From assembly GCA_963921195.1 (NCBI GenBank), contig OY992537.1:51112313-51176312 (forward strand): DNA of 64,000 bases, given 5' to 3'. The position numbers and the translations under genes were made by a program. The notes beneath the pieces were generated by a model. It did no database searches, was not told where the DNA came from, and saw only the letters and a program-made list of their open reading frames with translations. Positions 55,366-64,000 of this stretch are shown piece by piece. How positions within the stretch are numbered: position 1 is the stretch's first letter; each line of letters opens with the position of its first letter. The stretch comes from Pegoplata infirma. Its lineage: Eukaryota > Arthropoda > Insecta > Diptera > Anthomyiidae.

Positions 55366-56525
55366 TTGCAGCTGAGGCAGTTGGGCTTATAAACATTTTT
55401 AGCACCACATCCATAACAAAACACTTGTCTTGCCTCCATGCAGTCAGTGTATATGTGCCCCGTCTTGTCACAGTTCCAGCACCTAACATTTTGCTGAATA
55501 CCACAAACTTTATTGTCAGTAACATCGTCTTCTTCAACTTGGTCAGATAGCTCCGCAATCATTGACTTTGCTATCTTTCGTTTATCAAAACTTTGCGTGT
55601 CCTTCATAAACTTTTCGTGCTTCCGAACTTCTGTTCGTAGTTCAGCAACACTGGTAATCCTCAAGTGAAGAATTTCGTATCTTATTTCTGTTCTCAAATT
55701 ACGTATTAATATCTCACACAGCTTTTGGTCTAACATTGGCGTTTTCAATTTGTCCGTCATATCTGAGATCACGTCCAAATATTCATCGAAACTTTCGTTC
55801 GCTCTTTGTTTACGACGACGTATATCTTCTTCTATATCGTAGTCGGTGTAGTCCACTTTGTACTTCAATATTAACGCTTCCGTCAAGGTAAACCAATCAG
55901 CGTCCTCATTTTCTTTTTGGAACCGCCAGTACCAGTCCAACGCTTTGCTTTCAAACAAGCAATGGGCATACTCCGTTAACGTCTCAAAATCCCCATTTAA
56001 TTGTCTATTTGTCAAAACATTAACTCGACGAATAAATTCGTCAACTTTCCTGTCATTGTCATAGCCGGTAAATTTTAACTTCCAATTCCGAATTGTATTA
56101 GAAATTTTCTCCGCATAGAAATGATCCTGTGAAGAATTAGGCCGCGACACTGTATTAGTTACATTTCGCAAAGAACGTCGCCGATTCTCCTCACCATCAT
56201 CACCATTTGGGTTATTTGTCACTGCCGGTATATTTGTGTTAGTCCTAGTATGCATATTTTCGAACATAATGTTCAGCTCATTCGAAACGAAATTAGTCAT
56301 TTCACGACGAAATGCGACAAAAGAGTCGTTAATCATTTGACTAACGCGTGACTCACTGTCCTGTCTAGCCGGTATATTTCTTGGTTGTGTCCTAGGAGTT
56401 TTCCTAGGTCGACCTTGTGTCTGTCTTTCTGGAGTTTCATTGTTGGAACCTACCTCTACAGTAAAACTGCAATTTGTCGGTTCAGTCAAATTTAAAAGGT
56501 TATCCTGGCTTCTAGTCACAGGCAT
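55293..56525 (-). CDS. Gag of Ty3/gypsy element 2
   Basis: 410-residue structural protein that packages element RNA. Starts MPVTRSQDNLLNLTEP. The central capsid-like region has KFTGYDNDRKVDEFIRRV, then ALDWYWRFQKENEDADWFT, typical of Ty3/gypsy Gag. The C-terminus carries one canonical zinc knuckle CWNCDKTGHIYTDC (CX2CX4HX4C) and a second box CYGCGAKNVYKPNC in which the histidine position is Val. Upstream on its strand is the leader (56526-57146); pol follows in the -1 frame. A second partial copy lies inverted at 60961-61863. Confidence 0.92.
   Translation of the reverse strand: MPVTRSQDNLLNLTEPTNCSFTVEVGSNNETPERQTQGRPRKTPRTQPRNIPARQDSESRVSQMINDSFVAFRREMTNFVSNELNIMFENMHTRTNTNIPAVTNNPNGDDGEENRRRSLRNVTNTVSRPNSSQDHFYAEKISNTIRNWKLKFTGYDNDRKVDEFIRRVNVLTNRQLNGDFETLTEYAHCLFESKALDWYWRFQKENEDADWFTLTEALILKYKVDYTDYDIEEDIRRRKQRANESFDEYLDVISDMTDKLKTPMLDQKLCEILIRNLRTEIRYEILHLRITSVAELRTEVRKHEKFMKDTQSFDKRKIAKSMIAELSDQVEEDDVTDNKVCGIQQNVRCWNCDKTGHIYTDCMEARQVFCYGCGAKNVYKPNCLSCNLPNNNQGNVLRDVRRKQNGHPIK
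55341..55347 (-). promoter_or_regulatory. Candidate -1 ribosomal frameshift heptamer
   Basis: GGGAAAT read in the gag frame as G GGA AAT fits the X XXY YYZ rule. It lies in the ~70-nt gag/pol overlap, directly after the pol-frame stop (TAA, about 55363). Slipping by -1 gives GGG AAA TGT and enters the pol frame. No downstream pseudoknot was modelled. Confidence 0.6.
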
Positions 56526-57146
56526 ATTGAAAAATTATTATTTTACTATTATTCTTTACGTTTTAAGTTTTCAAAAGATAAAGACGATATACGATAAATT
56601 CCACTACTCGTTTAAAGCAAAACAGTTAGCAAAAGTAAAAAAAAATATGAAACTCAATTTCACTACCAGTAAACCAACAAAAAAAATTAATTTTTTTGAA
56701 TTTGAAACAAGTTTTACAATCAATGTTCATATATCAAAAGTAAACTCTCAAATCAATGTTTAAAAAGAAAAGAAAAAAATATAACCTACGAAATCTATTG
56801 TGAGAGTAAATGTACCCGAAAATATCCAAGACAGATCTCAAAATCACAAGACGATTCCTCAATTATACTTTAGAAAATAAAAAAAATACAGTAAAGAATT
56901 GAGATTAGCTTTTTCGTGAGTAAAAGATTTCAATGTCCCCCAAAATCTACTCTCAACAAAATAAACTAACCATCAGAAAAAAAAATTTTGCTCATTCAAT
57001 TAGTTACCAAAAATCTTCAATAAAAAAAATCTTTGAGTCCAAACTAAATTCGACGAAACCAAGAGAAAGTATTAAAAGAAAATTAAATTAAAAAAATAAA
57101 ATAATGCTCTAATCGACATCACGGAAAGATGGAAAATAAAATTTGT
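56526..57146 (-). other. 5' leader of element 2 (primer site missing)
   Basis: Matches the leader of the inverted copy (60346-60960 in plus orientation). The sequence goes straight from the LTR end (CGTCACA) into ACAAATTTTATTTTCC with no TGG-type primer-binding site. The inverted copy has about 90 extra bases before that point, beginning with a primer-site-like CGTGGGGC. This copy has probably lost that segment. Confidence 0.65.
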
Positions 57147-59056
57147 TGTGACGGCTCGTACAACCTGACTCTATCTCCAATAGGACAGTGCTACCTTATG
57201 GTCCGGCCGTGCTCAGGGAAAATGGGGAGGATCTTGTCCCTTGAAGATAAGTTGCGAGTCGCTACAATAAAATTTGAAAAGGTAGTCTTGAATTACACTC
57301 CCAATGTCAACCAAACCAACAACAAACTAAAAAGAGAGAAGGAAGAAGAGGAAACCTGGTATGTGAAATTGTAGGTCGAAAAGAATCAGATGGAAGTTTT
57401 CTTTTCGATGTCTACACCCTCCCAACCTTGCTATCGTTGGACAAATTTCTGATAGCCCTCATTTTGTCTAACTGCCTACCCTAAACTTTCGTGGAATTAA
57501 GAAAAAAGAAATTTAATTAAACATTATAAAAACGAACATTTATTCAACGAAAAAATTAAAATAAATTATAAAAACCATGTTTAATATATTATACCCGATT
57601 TGCAAAATTTTAGAAAATTAACGAAACAAAAAAAAAAAAATACTTAAATACTATAAAAATTATTTGAGTGTAAAATGTTGTGTGTTGGAAGTTCGAACTT
57701 AAATGTTCGATACAACTTTAGACATATTCGTCCATTAAAAGTTAAAACATTTATAAAACAAAATTTAACTTGGATTACTCAAAGAAAAAACTTTATAAAA
57801 TTATTAAAGAAAATATTTAAATGTAGGAAATTTTATGAAATTGAAACGGAAAAGATACTTAATTGATCTTTTAACTGTAGTGTTTGTGTGTTAATTGTAT
57901 TTTGTGTATTGATAAATAAAACCAAATTTTAAAAATAACTCACCAAATTCTTTTCCAGCGATGACAGAAGGCCTTTTGTCTGCTACTCGTAGAATTTTAT
58001 GGCGAATTGTATTTAAAACTGTAGGATTAGCTCTCGTTTTAAATTTTCTTTTAGTTGGAAAGTGTATTTAAGTTTGAGAGTGAAGTTTAGTATGAAAGTG
58101 TATGATGTTGTATGTATGATAGTGTTTGTACGAACGTGGAATGAATGAAGTTGAATGTAGTAAAACTAAAATTGTTTTAAAAAACCCCCTTATAACCTAA
58201 TCAAAATCTGATTTTAAAAGTACAAAAAAAAAAAAAAAATTAAACAATAACCAAAAAAAATAAAATAAAAACCAAAAAAAAATAATAATCTGTCAAATTT
58301 TCGTTGATGCAGATGATGATTTACGAGACGAAAGTTTGACGTATAACCAGTTTTACACACTACTGTGAAGCCGTGAACAAATGTGAATATCAGTCGTGAA
58401 ATTTCAAATTATACTAATGAAGTTTGATTTCACGATAATTCCCCTTTGGCCTTTTACTATACCAATTTATCAGATAAATAGTTGATCGGGTGGCCACCAG
58501 CAGAAAGTGAACAGCCTGGTGGTACCTGTGGCACACAGCCGACGTATTCTCCTTGCAAGTTAACTGTTGTTGGTGATGTTAATAACACGTATTGATGCAC
58601 TTTGCATAAACTAATCAGCGTGAAAAATAATTCCTTATAGCCCACGATTGGGTCTATCGCCACTAAAAAAAAATAAAAGGCAATTCAGCAAAATTTGAAA
58701 CCGAAATTTATATTTTCGTATTCTTACCTTGGCTTAATTTTACCGATATTTTCCCCCACTAACGAGATTATATTTTTATCCGCTTTTGAACACTTTCAAT
58801 ATACGCCAAGTCGATTTAAAAATATTGGAATTTAATTTGAATTTTCGTTTTTAATTTATTTTTATAAAAATTTTATGTTGTTTATTCAAACTTTGAAATT
58901 GAAATAAAATTTCCTCAGAAAATCTTTGAAATTTATTTCCCAGAAATTATTTTTATTTGACAAAAATTTCAAAATTTTACTTGTTCCTACAGTAAACCCT
59001 CCTTAAATTTTACTCAATATAATTTCCAACCCAAAACCTTGTGAGGTACCCTCACA
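57147..59056 (-). repeat. 5' LTR of element 2, shared with a neighbouring partial copy
   Basis: 1.91 kb, same ends as 50053-51935. Differences include about 26 bp near 57993-58020 absent from the left LTR and scattered substitutions, so the two LTRs are not recent twins. It is followed by the 3' UTR and pol end of a second copy, so one LTR serves two internal regions (tandem arrangement). Confidence 0.72.
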
Positions 59057-59074
59057 AATGCACCACCGAAAGAG

Positions 59075-59105
<31 letters not shown>

Positions 59106-60200
59106 TTGCATACACTCTAAATTTAGAAGAAACCAATAAAATATACACAATCACCTAAGTCCATATATCTTTTGCGTGATACACCCCTGTATTATTGCTG
59201 TCCAGATCTTTTAACTCATAATTCACGTGCCCTATTTTCCGAATTACCCTAGCTGGAATACCCACTGGAGCCAGTTTTGAATTGAAATATCCAACTTTTG
59301 AACTCTGCGCAAAATTTCTCCTAATAACGTCCTGTCCCACTTCCAAATTTTTAGTACGCGAACGTAAATTGTAAATTCTTTCGTTTTTGTTATACGCCTT
59401 TCGAACCAAATCCTTAATTTCCTCACGCAATAATGTTAATTCGTCCTGCCTTTCAATGCTTGTGTCCGGTTCGCTCAAAATCTTAAGACTTTTTAACAGC
59501 TTATAATCATGGCCGTGTGTAAGCATATTCTGCCCGAACACAATTTGGTATGGAGTCCTGCCAATAGTCTGATGAACGCTATTCCTTAACGAACAGTTAA
59601 TGCTACTGATGTATAAGTCCCAGTCGCGCTGGTCCCTTCGAACATATGACCTGAGTGCCTCATTAATCGATCTATTTACACGCTCGCTTGCATTAGCCTG
59701 GGGACTATATACAGCAGTAAGCATGTGTTCGATTCCTTGCTTCTTTAGGAAATTGACAAAGTCCCTACTTCGGAACTGCGAACCATTGTCCGACACTAGT
59801 GTTTCAGGCACTCCATAACACGGAAAAATTTCTGACTGTAAATAATTTATAATTTCCTTTGCCACAAATTTCTTAATAGGCTTAAGAAATGTAAACTTGG
59901 AAAAGTGGTCCAAGATAATCAGTATCCCTATGTGTCCGGATTTTGTTCTTGGCAACGGTCCAATCAAATCGATATACAAGCGTTGGAACGGACGTTCCGT
60001 ATTCACCATTTGTCCCATTGGTGGTCTTTGTATAGATGTTGGCGTCTTTGAAGTTTTACACAACGTACAATTCAGAACATAATCTCTGACATCTGTTACT
60101 AGACGTGGCCAGTAAAAATACCGCCTTATCCGTTCTATGGTTTTTCCAATACCGCCGTGAGATGAATTTGGAATGTCGTGTGCCGAATAAATAACGTCAT
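59057..60200 (-). pseudogene. Truncated Pol 3' end (integrase) of a second element-2 copy
   Basis: 59155-60200 encodes the C-terminal integrase of the same family, over 95% like 52027-53070. The frame is open from the breakpoint to the stop and includes WPRLVTDVRDYVL, the CTLC zinc cysteines, LYIDLIGPLP, LVSDNGSQF and NASERVNRS. Protease, RT, RNase H and the first zinc histidines are missing. Similarity to the complete copy stops after ATAACGTCAT at 60200, where a tRNA-Lys sequence begins. 59057-59154 is 3' UTR with a long poly-A run on the plus strand. Confidence 0.9.
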
Positions 60201-60253
60201 GCCCGGCTAGCTCAGTCGGTAGAGCACGAGACTCTTAATCTCGGGGTCGTGGG
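60201..60253 (+). pseudogene. tRNA-Lys(CTT) positions 1-53, truncated
   Basis: Starts GCCCGGCTAGCTCAGTCGGT, the mature 5' end of eukaryotic tRNA-Lys, through D-arm, anticodon arm (loop CTCTTAA, anticodon CTT) and variable loop to the 5' strand of the T-stem (GTGGG). The 27-43 pair is C-G rather than the T-A I remember from common copies, a compensated change that suggests a real tRNA source. The T-loop, 3' T-stem and acceptor 3' half are absent. A B box is lacking, so it should not be transcribed as a tRNA. Confidence 0.9.
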
Positions 60254-60255
60254 GC
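60248..60255 (+). other. Residual primer-binding-site end at the tRNA/leader junction
   Basis: CGTGGGGC equals the last 8 nt of the 18-nt primer-binding site expected for tRNA-Lys(CTT). The first six bases are shared with the tRNA T-stem; the GC that follows belongs only to the retroelement side. The junction therefore lies within 6 bp of microhomology. The PBS comparison uses remembered tRNA-Lys sequence. Confidence 0.65.
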
Positions 60256-60960
60256 AACGGTGATTTTATTCAATTTGACAAATAATAACTTTGGTTATTT
60301 AGACAAATTTATTTATTACATCTATGCTGTTGTTTCATACAAATTTTATTTTCCATCTTTCCGTGATGTCGATTGGAGCATTATTTTATTTTTTTAATTT
60401 AATTTTCTTTTCATACTTCTCTTGGGGTCGTCGAATTTAATTTGGACTCAAAGATTTTCTTGTATTGAAGATTTTTGGTAACTAATTGAATGAGCGAAAA
60501 CTTTCTTCTTGGAGGGTTAGTTTATTTTGTTGAGAATAGATTTTGGGGGACATTGAAATCTTTTACTCACGAAAAAGCTAATCTCAATTCTTTACTGTAT
60601 TTTTTTTATTTTCTAAAGTATAATTGAGGAATCGTCTTGTGATTTTGAGATCTGTCTTGGATATTTTCGGGTACATTTGCTCTCACAATAGATTTCGTAG
60701 GTTATATTTTTTTCTTTTCTTTTTGAACATTGATTTGAGAGTTTACTTTTGATATATGAACATTGATTGTAAAACTTGTTTCAAATTCAAAAATTATTTT
60801 TTTTGGGTTTACTGGTAGTGAAATTAAGTTTCATTATTTTTTTTACTTTTTCTAACTGTTTTGCTTTAAACGAGTAGTGGAATTTATCGTATATCGTCTT
60901 TATCTTTTGAAAACTTAAAACTTGAAGAAAAAGAGAATAGTAAAATAATAATTTTTCAAT
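60256..60960 (+). other. Inverted 5' leader of element 2
   Basis: About 90 bases (60256-60345) not present in the minus copy, then sequence matching the minus-strand leader at 57146-56526 (TTTTCCATCTTTCCGTGATG, GATTTTGGGGGACATTGAAA). It leads directly into gag. Confidence 0.85.
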
Positions 60961-61923
60961 ATGCCTGTGACTAGAAGCCAGGATAACCTTTTAAATTTGA
61001 CTGAACCGACAAATTGCAGTTTTACTGTAGAGGTAGGTTCCAACAATGAAACTCCAGAAAGACATACACAAGGTCGACCTAGGAAAACTCTTAGGACACA
61101 ACCAAGAAATATACCGGCTAGACAGGACAGTGAGTCACGCGTTAGTCAAATGATTAACGACTCTTTTGTCGCATTTCGTCGTGAAATGACTAATTTCGTT
61201 TCGAATGAGCTGAACATTATGTTCGAAAATATGCATACTAGGACTAACACAAATATACCGGCAGTGACAAATAACCCAAATGGTGATGATGGTGAGGAGA
61301 ATCGGCGACGTTCTTTGCGAAATGTAACTAATACAGTGTCGCGGCCTAATTCTTCACAGGATCATTTCTATGCGGAGGAAATTTCTAATACAATTCGGAA
61401 TTGGAAGTTAAAATTTACCGGCTATGACAATGACAGGAAAGTTGACGAATTTATTCGTCGAGTTAATGTTTTGACAAATAGACAATTGAATGGAGATTTT
61501 GATACGTTAACAGAGTATGGCAATTGCTTGTTTGAAGGCAAAGCGTTGGACTGGTACTGGCGGTTCCAAAAAGAAAATGAGGACGCTGATTGGTTTACCT
61601 TGACGGAAGCGTTAAGATTGAAGTACAAAGTGGACTACACTGACTACGATATAGAAGAAGACATACGGCGTCGTAAACAGAGAGCGAACGAAAGTTTCGA
61701 TGAATATTTGGACGTGATCTCAGATATGACGGACAAATTGAAAACGCCAATGTTAGACCAAAAGCTGTGTGAGATATTAATACGTAATTTGAGAACAGAA
61801 ATAAGATACGAAATTCTTCACTTGAGGATTACCAGTGTTGCTGAACTACGAACAGAAGTTCGCAAATGTCCCGCTACAGAAAAACATGAGTCCCGTAAAT
61901 TTCTGAATAGGTTGTTTGGATAG
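60961..61923 (+). pseudogene. Truncated Gag of element 2, inverted copy
   Basis: The first 301 codons match Gag at 55293-56525 (over 97% by eye), through capsid-like RNWKLKFTGYDNDRKVDEF and ALDWYWRFQ. Similarity stops at about 61863 after AGAAGTTCG. The remaining 19 codons and the stop come from the adjoining inverted-repeat element. Both zinc-knuckle boxes and everything of pol are missing. Confidence 0.92.
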
Positions 61924-62909
61924 CCCTATATGTAACTAAGAAAATTGCGTTTTTGGTTTTTCAAATTTTCGAAAACTGGGCTTAGGAGGCGTGGTCAAAT
62001 ATTGGAAAAATGGTAAAATTTGCGGCGAGTTGCCTTGATTAAATATTTATCACATTAATACGGAATACACCACAATGTCAAAAATTTACGTTCTTATATA
62101 GTTTTGTATGGGCTATCGATTAAAATTTTTTGTTTTGGAAAATTTGCAGAACCCGTTCTGAAATTTTCCATTTTTTAAAAAAGTAAATTTATCAAAAATT
62201 CGGCCACTTTTTTTTTTCTTTTTTATTTATTTTTTTAAAAGTTTAGATGTTTATCCATCCACACAAAAAAAAATCAGAAACACGTTCATCTTTTTTTTCG
62301 AGAAAATCGCATTTGAACTTTGAATTTCATAACAATTTTGTTATTTGCTTGTATTTCTTTGTTTTAAAGTTGCGAATGAGTAATATTAATTGCATAAATA
62401 TTCGTCATACGCTCTGTTGACACAAGAAAATACAAGCAAATTACAAAATTGTTATGAAATTTAAAATTCAAATGCGATTTTCTCGAAAAAAACGAAAAAT
62501 ACATTTCTGATTTTTTTTGTGTGGATGGACAAACATCTAAACTTTAAAAAAAAAAAGAAAAAAAAAGTGGCCGGATTTTTGATAAATTGACTTTTTTAAA
62601 AAATGGAAAATTTCAGAACGAGTTCTGAAAATTTTTTTTGGAAAAAAATTTTATTCGATAGCCCATACGAAACTATATAAGAATGTAAATTTTTAAGATT
62701 GTGGTGCATTTCGTTTTAATGTGATAAATATTTAATCAAGGCAACTCGCCACAAATTTGACCATTTTGCCAATATTTGACCACGCCTCCTAAGCCCAGTT
62801 TTTGAAAAATTGAAAAACCGAAAACGCAATTTTCTAAGTTCCATATAGGGCTATCCATACAAGCTATTCAGAAGTTTATGGTACACGTGTTTTTTTTCGC
62901 TGGACATTT
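61864..62909. repeat. 1.05-kb inverted repeat (arms ~480 bp)
   Basis: The left arm starts AAATGTCC, continues TTTCTGAATAGGTTGT, then GATAGCCCTATATG and GGGCTTAGGAGGCGTGGTCA. The right arm is its reverse complement, ending GGACATTT at 62909 (TGACCACGCCTCCTAAGCCC, CATATAGGGCTATCC). Arms are about 90% alike with a loop of about 70 bp near 62360-62430. No ORF or target duplication seen. It forms the right boundary of the truncated gag copy. Confidence 0.88.
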
Positions 62910-63175
62910 GGTGTGGAATGCCTCATATTTGTTTTTTTTTATAAATTTTTTTTTATCAAATTTTTATTACATCAAATTGTTTTTTTTCATAATTTTTTTT
63001 CATTAATTGTTTTTTCATAAATTTTTTTATAACTTTTTTTTTCATCATTTTTTTTCATCAAAAACTTTTTTTCATCAAATTTTTTTTTTTATCAAATTTT
63101 TTTTTCATAAAATTTTCTTTCATTAAATTTTTTTTTAGAAAATATTTTATTACATCAAATTTTTTGTACACGTTA
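62910..63175. repeat. T-rich TTTTTTTCATCAAATTT array
   Basis: Degenerate repeats of TTTTTTTCATCAAA, the reverse complement of the array at 15411-15840. No gene. Confidence 0.7.
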
Positions 63176-64000
63176 ATCCATTCAGAATACTATTGGAAAA
63201 GTTCTCTTGTGAGTTAAAAACGCAACTGTTAGTCGGTTCTGAAAGGTTTAATCCGGCCGGCATCTTTGCCATGTGCTAATTTTGTATACAATAATTAGTT
63301 CAAATGATCAAAAATTATACATACTTGTTTATTTCAAACTAAATATTTGCAAAATAATTTGTTATCAGTTTTAATTATAGTTTTAAACGAAATAAAATAT
63401 TGCAAAAAAACAATCCCGTGTTGGCCGAATCGATCAATACCCTCCATAATGTACAGACAAATTTGCGTAAAATTGAATTTGAATGTAAAAAATATTTTTA
63501 AGTAATGACAATTTGTTAATGTGAAAAACATGAGATAATTATTTTTTATAGATCTTTTGTGTGAAAAGAATTTAAAAAATTTGGATTAAAAAAATTTAAA
63601 TGATAAAAATGCTGTAAAGTATTTTTGTGTCGTTATAGCGAAATTTAAATAAAAAATCCTAGAATTCGAGAGCTTAAAATTAGTTTCAAATAGATTCCCT
63701 AATGCGTTCCATCCATATCGATGAAGGAAAATATGGGATTTCGCTATAGGCCATCCGGTTAATTGTCTCCATAACTTTTTACCTACAGACTTGCCAAGAT
63801 CGTCTTAAAATAGATTCGAGATCAATGTGGGTATGAAAATTTATAGGTATCCGACCCATATTTCAAGGCGTAACAATCGTATTGATAAACCTGTATATAC
63901 CCGCTACCACTAAATGTAGGGTATATAATTTGCAATAAATGTCTATTTTTATGTAATTTACGTTATTAAATCATGTTTTTTTTATTCAGCACATTCGTTA
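63176..64000 (+). repeat. Decayed copy of the ATACCCTCCAC dispersed family
   Basis: 63403-63925: starts near CAATCCCGTGTTGGCCGAATCG, then CAATACCCTCCATAATG; contains CAAGATCGTCTTAAAATAGATTCGAGATCAATG, CCGACCCATATTTCAAGGCGT and ends CTAAATGTAGGGTATATAA. More diverged than the copies at 15.9 and 21.5 kb. 63176-63400 and 63926-64000 show nothing recognisable. Confidence 0.65.

Noticed and set aside
60201..60275. Complete tRNA-Lys gene
   Set aside because: Sequence leaves tRNA-Lys after position 53; no T-loop, no 3' acceptor strand, no B box.
61864..61923. Alternative natural C-terminus of Gag
   Set aside because: The 19 extra codons belong to the inverted-repeat element; the complete copy continues into zinc boxes instead.
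1..64000. Prokaryotic-type features (operons, ribosome-binding sites, CRISPR, attachment sites)
   Set aside because: Gene structure (introns, poly(A) signals), LTR elements and AT-rich MITE landscape are eukaryotic; the tandem arrays have no spacer diversity.

Overview
The window looks like AT-rich nuclear DNA of a higher fly (Brachycera, probably calyptrate). The reasons are insect-like versions of four housekeeping genes, short phase-0 introns in one of them, and dense Ty3/gypsy, hAT and TIR/MITE-type repeats. Species is not assignable from sequence alone. No bacterial features, CRISPR or rRNA were seen.

Four cellular protein genes are supported. They are enolase (Eno, minus, 1156-2457, with a splice acceptor just upstream of the ATG), the exosome cap subunit Rrp40 (plus, 18466-19155), a membrane-anchored short-chain dehydrogenase of DHRS7 type (plus, 29085-30050), and the rRNA-processing factor Utp23 (minus, three exons, 31757-32659, 261 residues), whose first two exons had to be read through splice sites. 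Utp23 and the dehydrogenase are convergent. Everything else is mobile or repetitive DNA.

Layout: 1-2.5 kb enolase; 3-10.2 kb palindromic tandem repeats and nested DNA-transposon derivatives; 11.3-18.2 kb nested TIR elements, foldbacks, a tRNA-derived SINE-like piece and a hAT MITE close to Rrp40; 19.4-25 kb a three-level nest of TIR elements around a 5-kb hAT-like unit with an 8-bp target duplication; 25.3-26.6 kb a cluster of 300-bp MITEs with 7-bp duplications, inserted into each other; 27-37.9 kb dehydrogenase, Utp23 and more MITEs; 38.9-41.9 kb a decayed tandem-repeat block split by a 1-kb hAT-like element; 42.2-46.9 kb a young Ty3/gypsy element (identical 180-bp LTRs, 5-bp duplication, tRNA-Leu-type primer site) with one reading-frame break; 50.05-60.2 kb a second Ty3/gypsy family with about 1.9-kb LTRs in minus orientation, followed by a partial copy; 60.2-61.86 kb an inverted 5' fragment of the same family fused to 53 nt of tRNA-Lys(CTT); 61.86-62.9 kb a 1-kb inverted repeat.

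The most unusual item is the tRNA-Lys/retrotransposon fusion at 60201-60255. It begins at what I recognise as the mature 5' end of tRNA-Lys. It leaves the tRNA inside the T-stem, exactly where the tRNA and a tRNA-Lys primer-binding site must share sequence. That pattern fits reverse-transcriptase template switching from the retroelement leader onto its own primer tRNA. Also notable are elements that carry satellite-like arrays between shared terminal motifs (9.1-10.2 and 13.8-14.5 kb), and the self-nesting 300-bp MITE.
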